NCBI GenBank assembly: GCA_014377495.1 | Contig: JACMPN010000314.1 | Location: 1 to 15,211 of the forward strand | Direction of reading: 5' to 3' | Source: Candidatus Sericytochromatia bacterium | Lineage (GTDB): Bacteria > Cyanobacteriota > Sericytochromatia > JACMPN01 | Length of the DNA: 15,211 nucleotides | Shown here: positions 10,153 to 15,211 of the stretch, one piece after another | Layout of the letters: the number at the start of each line of letters is the position of its first letter | Numbering within the stretch: position 1 is the stretch's first letter | Notes under the pieces: model-generated | What the model saw: only the letters and a program-made list of their open reading frames with translations | Told to the model about the DNA's origin: nothing | Databases searched by the model: none | Position numbers and translations under genes: made by a program

Positions 10153-10449
10153 CGATCGCATCCTAAACGGAGACGGTTACTGCATTCCATGGTCACGTTA
10201 CCAACTGTCTGTTGGGGCCATCTGACCAGGCAGCGCACGTCGTGGCGCCTGTGAGCAGGACCCTTATCCGTCGGCGAGGCAGGCGCCCCGCACTGTCAGG
10301 CGTTGTTGATTCTCATGTTTTGCTTGATCACGTGCGGGATGCACTGCTTGAGCATTGGGCCGCTGCCGTTGCTGAGATAGACGTGGGCCGCATCTACTCG
10401 GTGGATCTGGGCGTCAATTCCTTGAGCGGCCAGTTGTCCGACGTCGAGT

Positions 10450-10468
10450 AGCGACGCGAGGCGTCGCT
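10450..10468. repeat. Perfect 8-bp inverted repeat with 3-bp centre
   Basis: AGCGACGC and GCGTCGCT are exact inverted copies around GAG. It would form a very stable hairpin but has no T-run on either strand, so it is not a classic terminator. It sits at the junction of two short minus-strand frames in the otherwise gene-free gap. Confidence 0.5.
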
Positions 10469-10685
10469 CTGGGCAAAATCACGGAAGACGGCCAGGCACG
10501 ACTCCGGGCACCAGGTCCCCTCATTGAGGCTCATGTCCAAAGGGGTGGCTGACGTCGGTATAACCTTGGCAATTGCCTGCTGTGTGTCGGTCGACAAGAT
10601 AGGTACCTTTGGCACATGGAAAGTCGCTGGGCGTAATGGTCCGGCCTGGCAACGATCTCGCACAGCGAGTTCAATCAGACAGGGG

Positions 10686-10705
10686 CATGTCAATTTCCGG
10701 ACATG
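10686..10705. repeat. Inverted repeat CATGTC/GACATG
   Basis: CATGTC (10686-10691) and GACATG (10700-10705) are exact inverted copies separated by eight bases, a spacing typical of dimeric regulator sites. No downstream gene in a suitable orientation is obvious. Confidence 0.35.
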
Positions 10706-10743
10706 TGACCAGGAACGGATTTAAGGCTCAATACATGGTTAGT

Positions 10744-10755
10744 GCAATCGATTGC
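10744..10755. repeat. Perfect 12-bp palindrome GCAATCGATTGC
   Basis: The twelve bases read identically on both strands. It lies 120 bp beyond the 3' end of the VOC-CbiX gene, in non-coding sequence. It could be a protein-binding site; no T-run follows. Confidence 0.4.
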
Positions 10756-10861
10756 TTCATGGTCATGCTGCAGGGGTTTGGCCCGGTCCCGACCAGGCTT
10801 GCAGGCCTCGACGGTCAAAACCGGTAGAGCGACTTGTGGGTACACAAAAGGTTGCAGTTTG

Positions 10862-10890
10862 CTGTCCAGCCGGCCTAATGACTGTCCAGC
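10862..10890. repeat. Short direct repeat at the 3' end of the VOC-CbiX gene
   Basis: CTGTCCAGC occurs at 10862-10870 and again at 10882-10890, a 20-bp period spanning the TAG stop codon. It may reflect a small local duplication that set the present end of the gene. Confidence 0.3.
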
Positions 10891-11669
10891 ATGTCGATGA
10901 TGGCGCTGGCCATTGCATCCTGGACCGCAGGGTGCTCGCCGATGGCGGGTGCCAACACGAAGTCCACCCCCGGATGGGCGGCCCGGGCGGCGGTGATCAG
11001 CGGGGGCAGGTCATGACTGACGTGACCGCCTGACGACAGGAAGACCGGCACGACCCGGACCCGGCGAATGTCGGCAGCGGCCAACAGTCCGGGCAGGACG
11101 TCGGCGAGTTTGGGGGAGGCGAATTCCATGAACGCCATGGCGACAGGTATATCCGCCGCATGGCGCTGGAGTCGGGCCATCAGGGCAACTACAGGCGCGG
11201 CCCATCGGGCATCGCTGCTGCCGTGGGCAAGCAGGACGATGGCCTCGCCGCTGGGGACGGCATTGGCGGCGCCTTTCAGGCGATAGGGGATGAAGATGCT
11301 CTCCAGGGCGTTGCCGTCCGGGTCGGTCAGGTAAAACCCATAGGATCCGTCCCGATGGTGCTTGGGCGCCTCCAGCGTGGGCACGTCCGTGTAGCCCAGG
11401 CGCCGATGCAGGTCGTCGACGGCCTCCATGGAGGGGAGGACGATGCCGAGGTGGGCGGGATGTGAGCCGCCCTCATTTACCGTCGGCGGTTTGAAGTGCG
11501 GCACTAGGATCAGGCTGAGCGTCGTGCCCGCCATGCTGACCATCGCCCAGTCAGCAGACGTCACATAGGCGGGCGTGAAGCCGAGGGTGTCCGTGTAGAA
11601 CGCCACGGAGCGGGCCAAGTCACTGACCGCCAAAGCGGCATGGCGGATGCCCAATGGGGAGTCGGTCAT
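10875..11669 (-). CDS. VOC (glyoxalase-like) domain fused to a CbiX/SirB-type chelatase domain
   Basis: The 264-residue protein has two domains that normally occur separately. Residues about 7-130 are a vicinal-oxygen-chelate unit: IRHAALAVSDLARSVAFYTD, AHLGIVLPSMEAVDDL and YLTDPDGNALESIF, with candidate metal ligands His10, His73 and Glu123. Residues about 141-264 match the short CbiX/SirB class II chelatase: LLAHGSSDARW (His149), AFMEFASP (Glu182), VRVVPVFLSSGGHVSHD (His216), then IGEHPAVQDAM. CbiX/SirB proteins insert cobalt or iron into sirohydrochlorin for cobalamin or siroheme; archaeal CbiX is also a single short domain acting as a homodimer. The start ATG follows GAGG by six bases. 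The frame is uninterrupted across the junction, so this is a true fusion. No other tetrapyrrole gene is in view; its substrate is unknown. Confidence 0.85.
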   Translation of the reverse strand: MTDSPLGIRHAALAVSDLARSVAFYTDTLGFTPAYVTSADWAMVSMAGTTLSLILVPHFKPPTVNEGGSHPAHLGIVLPSMEAVDDLHRRLGYTDVPTLEAPKHHRDGSYGFYLTDPDGNALESIFIPYRLKGAANAVPSGEAIVLLAHGSSDARWAAPVVALMARLQRHAADIPVAMAFMEFASPKLADVLPGLLAAADIRRVRVVPVFLSSGGHVSHDLPPLITAARAAHPGVDFVLAPAIGEHPAVQDAMASAIIDMLDSH

Positions 11670-11710
11670 AGCGAGCCTCTTTTTTCGGTTCGGTGGGATG
11701 GCACTAACGC

Positions 11711-11739
11711 ATTAAACACCGATCCGAGCCGGCTCGGTT
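11711..11739 (-). promoter_or_regulatory. VOC-CbiX promoter with palindromic operator in the spacer
   Basis: On the minus strand TTTAAT (11711-11716) is a good -10 about 42 bp upstream of the ATG. Directly upstream, at 11724-11737, is the perfect 14-bp palindrome CCGAGCCGGCTCGG, extended by imperfect ACCGA/TTCGGT flanks. The -35 position (11734-11739, AACCGA) is poor, and the palindrome occupies the spacer, the placement MerR-family regulators use. The plus strand continues with TTTCGGTTTCTT, so a weak terminator in that direction is an alternative. Confidence 0.4.
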
Positions 11740-11790
11740 TCGGTTTCTTGCAAGGTCGGGCGCTGTTGTCAGGGCGCCAAAAATATCGAT

Positions 11791-13044
11791 TCATCGAGGC
11801 GTGCCGGGACGGCCTGTGGTTGAGGGGTTGTTAGGTGTGACCGTCGTTGATTGGCTGGCAGACCCCATCGAGGCTTGGCTGGGCGTGACTGATGGGGTCT
11901 GATTGGGCGGACCTGTCATCATTTGATTGGGCTTGGCCGTCTCGGGGCGCCTCGGGGCGATAGTGACGGGCTTGCCGGGGATCACCTGCAGTTGCCCATC
12001 GGTGACGACCTGCTCACCGGGTTTCAGGCCCCGGCCGATCACTGCGTAGCCCGCCTGGATTCGGTCGACCGTGACGGGGCGGGCTTCGGCCGCCGAGTCG
12101 GAGCCGATGACAAAGACAAAGGGCCCTTTTCGGCCGTTCTGGATGGCCTGGGACGGTACGACGAGGGCATTGGGCTGGCGCTCCAGGGTGAGCAGGGTGG
12201 TCACGTACTGGCCGGGCCAGAGGTGTTGGCTGTCATTGGTGAAGATTGCCTTGACCATGATCGTGCCCGTGGCGGCATCGACGGCATTGCTGACGAAATC
12301 CAGCTGGCCGCCCGTCGGTGTCTTCGACCCCTGCGGCGTGGCGACGACCGTCAGGATCCCGGCCTGCTGCCCGGCCCGGATCCGGGTCAGGTGCTGCTCC
12401 GGCACGGCGAAGGAGACGCGAATCGGGTTGATCTTGTGAATCATCACCAGCGGACTGGTATCGGTCGGACGGACGACGTTGCCGATGGTGACGGTCAGGC
12501 TGCCCGTCCGGCCGGAGATCGGGGCCGTCAGCGTGGCAAAATGCAACTGCACCCGGGCCTGGTCAATAGCGGCCTGATCAGCCTGCATGGCTGCTTCCAG
12601 GGAGGAGGCGCTGGTCCTGAACTGTTCCACCTGCTCGCGGCTGACCGCTTCCTGGCGATAGAGATCGTCATAGCGCTCGAACTGGGACTTGGCCATGGCA
12701 TGCTCCGCCTTGTCTCGGCTGAGGACTGCTTCGGCGCGTCTCAGGCTGGCGACCAGTGGGGCCCGGTCGATTTCGAACAGGACCTGGCCCTCGTGGACCG
12801 TGTCGCCTTCTTTGAAGAGCACCCGTGACAGGGTGCCACTGGCCTGAGGGCGGACGTCGACGCTCTCCACGGGCTCGACGTGACCGACGCCGGGCACATC
12901 GAGGGTCATCGGGCGGTGGGAGGCGGCTGCCACGATGACCATGGGACCCTGCTTGGCTTTGGCTTCGCCGTTGTCGCCGGACCTGCCCTTGCAGCCCAAC
13001 AGGGCCACAAGGAGGATCAGGCTGGCACCGAGAATACGGTTCAT
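11791..13044 (-). CDS. RND efflux periplasmic adaptor lipoprotein (MdtA/AcrA-like)
   Basis: The 417-residue product begins with a lipoprotein signal: hydrophobic core ILGASLILLVA and lipobox ALLGC with Cys18. It follows the membrane-fusion-protein order: a first lipoyl half-motif (VDVRPQASGTLSRVLFKEGD, 62-81, then GQVLFEID), an alpha-hairpin of about 95-165, the second lipoyl half (FATLTAPISGRTG), a beta-barrel (NPIRVSFAVPEQHL) and a membrane-proximal domain (ALVVPSQAI, RPVTV, GLKPGEQVVTDG). Residues 365-417 are a Pro/Ser/Thr/Asn-rich tail. It would bridge an inner-membrane RND pump and an outer-membrane channel, but neither is encoded here. The ATG at 13044 has a weak ribosome site. The frame is open to an ATG at 13215, which would bury the lipoprotein signal behind 57 extra residues, so I prefer 13044. 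Confidence 0.9.
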   Translation of the reverse strand: MNRILGASLILLVALLGCKGRSGDNGEAKAKQGPMVIVAAASHRPMTLDVPGVGHVEPVESVDVRPQASGTLSRVLFKEGDTVHEGQVLFEIDRAPLVASLRRAEAVLSRDKAEHAMAKSQFERYDDLYRQEAVSREQVEQFRTSASSLEAAMQADQAAIDQARVQLHFATLTAPISGRTGSLTVTIGNVVRPTDTSPLVMIHKINPIRVSFAVPEQHLTRIRAGQQAGILTVVATPQGSKTPTGGQLDFVSNAVDAATGTIMVKAIFTNDSQHLWPGQYVTTLLTLERQPNALVVPSQAIQNGRKGPFVFVIGSDSAAEARPVTVDRIQAGYAVIGRGLKPGEQVVTDGQLQVIPGKPVTIAPRRPETAKPNQMMTGPPNQTPSVTPSQASMGSASQSTTVTPNNPSTTGRPGTPR

Positions 13045-13360
13045 GCGATCACTGCCGGTATGTGCGTCCAGGTCCCGGCTCGTTGTCAGGGCGAAGTGCT
13101 GCGTGGGCGCCAAGCCGGCGATCGCACATGCCTGTTCGGTGCGGCGCTGATGGTTGCTGGTCAGCCAGGTGATCAGCGCATCGTGGCGCACGGCGTCGGC
13201 TTTGGTGGGGAGCATGCTGCGTTTCCGTCAGGACATACGTCGGTCTTCGGGTCGCGACCGGCCGGTTGACCGGAATGCTCTTCGGCAATCAAGCGGCAGC
13301 GAGGCGCAGGAGGACGTCGGTGATTTTGCGTTGTAGACGTTTTGTAGCATAAACGATGGT
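13045..13360. other. 316-bp gap upstream of the adaptor gene
   Basis: No independent gene is supported here. On the minus strand the adaptor frame stays open from an ATG at 13215 and its codons look gene-like (residues such as DALITWLTSNHQ), so an N-terminal extension or a former upstream gene cannot be excluded. A TGA four codons above closes it. The AT-rich stretch TTTATGCTACAAAACG (13340-13355, minus strand) could hold a -10 (TATGCT) for the adaptor, without a clear -35. Confidence 0.4.
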
Positions 13361-13816
13361 TCAAGAGGCGCTTTGGCCGCAGGGTGGATTGGTCTGGTGG
13401 TGCGGCAGGGCGTGGGCTGCACCCGAGTGCGTGGCGGAGTCACAGAGGCGGCTGATGACGGCGAGCAATTGTTCGGCATCGACGGGTTTTTCCAGAAAAT
13501 CGTCGATCGCCAACTCGGCGGCCTGCTGGGCGAGGTTGTCCGCCCCGGAAAAGACGATCACGGGAATGTCCGTGAGCACCGGATCCAGCCGTTGGCGGCG
13601 GCGGGACGCCCATCCATCCATGACGGGCATCATCAGGTCGAGGAGGATCAGGCAATAGCGACTGTCGTCGTGCAGCTTTTGCAGGGCATCCTGACCGTGT
13701 TTTGCCGTGGCGACCGCGTACCCTTCCTCCGCCAGAAGTTCGGCGAGGATTTCCCGGATCGCCGGATCATCATCCACGATCAGGATCTGTTTGGTTCCGC
13801 TCTGACTGGCTGACAT
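13361..13816 (-). CDS. Single-domain response regulator (receiver only)
   Basis: The 151-residue protein is a stand-alone CheY-like receiver. The acidic pair Asp15/Asp16 is in ILIVDDDPAIREIL, the phosphoacceptor Asp60 in LILLDLMMPVMDGW, the switch Ser90 in IPVIVFSGA and the conserved Lys110 in FLEKPVD. After residue 125 comes a short polar tail of about 25 residues (ATHSGAAHALPHH) with no DNA-binding or enzymatic domain. It would take phosphate from a histidine kinase not present in the window and act by protein contact. The ribosome site is weak (AGCAGG close to the ATG). It stands 316 bp from the adaptor gene and 147 bp from the MarR gene, probably as its own transcription unit. Confidence 0.92.
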   Translation of the reverse strand: MSASQSGTKQILIVDDDPAIREILAELLAEEGYAVATAKHGQDALQKLHDDSRYCLILLDLMMPVMDGWASRRRQRLDPVLTDIPVIVFSGADNLAQQAAELAIDDFLEKPVDAEQLLAVISRLCDSATHSGAAHALPHHQTNPPCGQSAS

Positions 13817-13918
13817 TGCCTGCTATCGGTCTGCTTTTCCCGATCCGGATGATCAGGTCGGGACGAGTGTGGATGGACGCCTGCACACGCCTGCGCCCCA
13901 GGTCAGCTTAACAAATAG

Positions 13919-13953
13919 CGCCGCAGCACCCAAGCATCACGTCTGCAGCGGCG
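13919..13953 (-). terminator. Possible terminator after the MarR gene
   Basis: On the minus strand CGCCGCTGC pairs with GCTGCGGCG with one mismatch, around a 17-base loop, followed by CTATTTGTTAA. The structure begins 11 bp after the MarR stop codon, the right place for a terminator. The T-run is broken and the loop long, so efficiency is uncertain. Confidence 0.4.
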
Positions 13954-13963
13954 TTGAGACCCA

Positions 13964-14422
13964 TCAGCCGGGATGGGTCAGGGCGAGGCCGAGTTTTTTG
14001 CAGAGACGCCCGAGCTCCGCCTGCTCCTCCGTCTCCAGGCAGGCCAGACCGCTGGCGATGGCGGCCGCATGATTCGGAAATACGGCGGTGATGCGGTCGT
14101 GACCGGCGGGCGTGAGGGAGACGGTGATGAACCGGCGATCGACAGTCTCCCGGACGCGGACGATCAGCCCCTCGCGCTCGAGGTTGTCCAGCACGGTGGT
14201 GATGTTGGCGTGGCTGCGGAGCAGTTTGCGGCCGATCTCGCGCTGGTGCATCGGGCCAAGATGCAGCAGCGCCTCCAGGACGGCGAACTGGCCCGGGGTC
14301 AGCCCCTGCGCGGTCAGGCCCGGCTGCAGCCGGGAGAGGAAACTCTCGGAGGCCCGCATGAGCTTGATGAAGGTGTCCAGCGCCTGGACTTGGTCCGGCT
14401 GGCCCTGAAACCGGGTGGGCAT
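13964..14422 (-). CDS. MarR-family transcriptional regulator
   Basis: The 152-residue product is a typical MarR dimeric winged-helix repressor. An N-terminal dimerisation helix (ALDTFIKLMRASESFLSRL) is followed by LTPGQFAVLEALLHLGP, the helix-turn-helix REIGRKLLRSHANITTVLDNLEREGLIVR (81-109) and the basic wing RVRETVDRRFITVSLTPAGHDRI. The C-terminal helix has TEEQAELGRLCKKLGL. Length equals the family norm. The ATG at 14422 lacks a clear ribosome site. It has its own promoter just after the MFS stop codon, with a candidate operator next to the predicted transcription start, suggesting autorepression. The ligand is unknown; the MFS neighbour suggests control of export of a small organic compound. 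Confidence 0.93.
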   Translation of the reverse strand: MPTRFQGQPDQVQALDTFIKLMRASESFLSRLQPGLTAQGLTPGQFAVLEALLHLGPMHQREIGRKLLRSHANITTVLDNLEREGLIVRVRETVDRRFITVSLTPAGHDRITAVFPNHAAAIASGLACLETEEQAELGRLCKKLGLALTHPG

Positions 14423-14437
14423 GGCATGGTCGTTTCA

Positions 14438-14445
14438 GTTCGAAC
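14438..14445. promoter_or_regulatory. Candidate MarR operator
   Basis: GTTCGAAC is a perfect eight-base palindrome between the predicted transcription start of the MarR gene and its ATG. MarR proteins commonly autoregulate through palindromes in this position. The arms do not extend far beyond eight bases, so this is a modest candidate. Confidence 0.4.
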
Positions 14446-14458
14446 GGTTTGCCCACCG

Positions 14459-14488
14459 ACTATAGGGCGAGTGGTCCGCCACGGTCAA
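14459..14488 (-). promoter_or_regulatory. Sigma70-like promoter of the MarR gene
   Basis: On the minus strand TTGACC (14483-14488) and TATAGT (14459-14464) are separated by 18 bp. Each hexamer matches the housekeeping consensus at five of six positions. Transcription would begin near 14452, about 30 nt before the MarR ATG. It is the clearest promoter in the window and lies just past the MFS stop codon. Confidence 0.65.
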
Positions 14489-14500
14489 GGCCGGCCCGCC

Positions 14501-15211
14501 TCAGGGCGTTTCCGCCAGGGAAAGCGGGGTGGTCTGCCCGACGCCCGGGCCCCGTTTGACTAGGCGCTCGACGGCCCAGAGCAGCAACGGCAGGCACAGC
14601 GTCATGCCCATCGAGACGAGGGCGATTTGGTCGATGCCGCCCAAGCGGTGACTTGGCAGTTCGCTGAGCAGCCGGGAGGACAGGATGGCGCCGGCGGCGG
14701 CGGCCCCGTGCTGCACCGCTGAGTTGATGGACATGAACTGGGCCCGTTCATGCGGGGGTGGCACTTTGGAGATCAGGGTGTTGAAGGCCACGTTGCGGAT
14801 CGACATCGCCAGCATGAAGGCCATGAACAGCCCGACGACGGTCAGGGCCGGGGCGTAGTCGTAGAAGCCCATGTACGTTGTGACCAGGAGCATCACGGCG
14901 CCGACCGTGCCGGTCCGGAACGAACCGAAACGATCGACCATCCGGCCCGTCGCCATCGTGGCGAAGAAACTGACGATGCCGCCAGCCAGGTAGAGAAACC
15001 CCATGCCCGCGCGGGGGTAGCCCAGATTGCCCTGCACGTATGCGGCGATGTTGGGGATGAGGACGAAGCTGGCGATCATGACGACGGCGGTGGTGGTGTA
15101 GCACAGCAGGGCCGCCGGCCGACGGATGATGTCGACCATGCGGGTCTTGGCGACACCCGATTCCAGGTGCCGCCGCATCGGAGGCAACAGGAAGATGGCT
15201 GCGGCGGCGAC
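14501..15211 (-). CDS. MFS transporter, C-terminal half (partial)
   Basis: The frame is open to the window edge and gives 236 residues of a major facilitator superfamily permease. It begins inside a hydrophobic segment (VAAAAIFLLPP), passes a cytoplasmic loop and continues through about six membrane helices. An MFS motif A-like loop, GRMVDRFGSFRTG, follows the second of these, as expected between helices 8 and 9 of the 12-helix fold. The N-terminal half, start codon and promoter are outside the window. ATG and TTG codons near 15178-15187 are internal. It is a secondary transporter, plausibly a drug or metabolite exporter controlled by the downstream MarR regulator; substrate is not readable from sequence. 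Confidence 0.9.
   Translation of the reverse strand, partial: VAAAAIFLLPPMRRHLESGVAKTRMVDIIRRPAALLCYTTTAVVMIASFVLIPNIAAYVQGNLGYPRAGMGFLYLAGGIVSFFATMATGRMVDRFGSFRTGTVGAVMLLVTTYMGFYDYAPALTVVGLFMAFMLAMSIRNVAFNTLISKVPPPHERAQFMSINSAVQHGAAAAGAILSSRLLSELPSHRLGGIDQIALVSMGMTLCLPLLLWAVERLVKRGPGVGQTTPLSLAETP

Larger units (their letters stand above)
10153..10874. other. 720-bp gap with no supported gene, rich in palindromes
   Basis: No reading frame here has a convincing start, ribosome site or recognisable domain, and the sequence looks less GC-rich than the flanking genes. Short frames exist on both strands. On the minus strand two frames abut near 10450: one carries SLNEGTWCPESCLAVF, the other (10296-10478, no start codon) carries QIHRVDAAHVYLSNGSG. 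They could be halves of a frameshifted small gene. Three perfect inverted repeats are listed separately. The gap separates the broken desaturase from the VOC-CbiX gene and may be degenerate sequence or a regulatory region. Confidence 0.5.

Noticed and set aside
10820..10860. TTGTG/CACAA hairpin beyond the VOC-CbiX gene as its terminator
   Set aside because: The stem is only five pairs and no T-run follows on the minus strand.
11762..11785. GGCGC/GCGCC hairpin with a T-run near the adaptor 3' end as a terminator
   Set aside because: On the adaptor's strand the T-run precedes the hairpin rather than following it, so it cannot work as an intrinsic terminator for that gene.

Overview
This is a gene-dense, high-GC bacterial chromosomal window. 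It carries ordinary metabolic and regulatory genes plus one short stretch, roughly 6.8-11.8 kb, that looks less ordinary. The RND-type adaptor lipoprotein (a Hae1/MdtA-like periplasmic part) implies a diderm cell. TGA is used as a normal stop (for example at the end of glpK), so the genetic code is standard. I cannot fix the phylum from these genes, and I saw no tRNA, rRNA, CRISPR array or transposase.

Region 1 (1-6663) is carbon storage and glycerol use. On the minus strand lie the N-terminal part of an amylo-alpha-1,6-glucosidase-type glycogen debranching protein (cut by the window edge) and, directly upstream of it, a GT4 glycosyltransferase; this pair probably forms an operon. Divergent from them on the plus strand are a secreted two-repeat protein of unknown function and glycerol kinase glpK, 43 bp apart. 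Converging on glpK is a full glycogen branching enzyme, glgB, with an unusual Pro/Ala/Val-rich tail ending in a basic run.

Region 2 (6822-11669) centres on a MerR-type regulator with a cobalamin-binding module of the CarH/LitR type. It keeps the Wx9EH signature of the helical bundle but has lost the lower-axial His motif. It is divergent from a renalase-like FAD oxidoreductase and convergent with a membrane fatty-acid desaturase gene that is interrupted by an in-frame TGA and has no sensible end. After a 720-bp non-coding, palindrome-rich gap comes a fusion of a VOC/glyoxalase domain with a CbiX/SirB-type chelatase domain, preceded by a 14-bp perfect palindrome placed in the promoter spacer. 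CarH/LitR-type regulators elsewhere control light-responsive pigment, redox and lipid genes. A B12-family sensor next to flavin and lipid enzymes, with a tetrapyrrole-chelatase fusion nearby, is therefore a coherent but unproven theme.

Region 3 (11791-15211), all on the minus strand, holds an RND efflux adaptor lipoprotein without its pump, a single-domain response regulator, a MarR regulator with a good sigma70-like promoter and a candidate operator, and the C-terminal half of an MFS transporter. The MFS-MarR neighbourhood is a typical drug or solute export arrangement.
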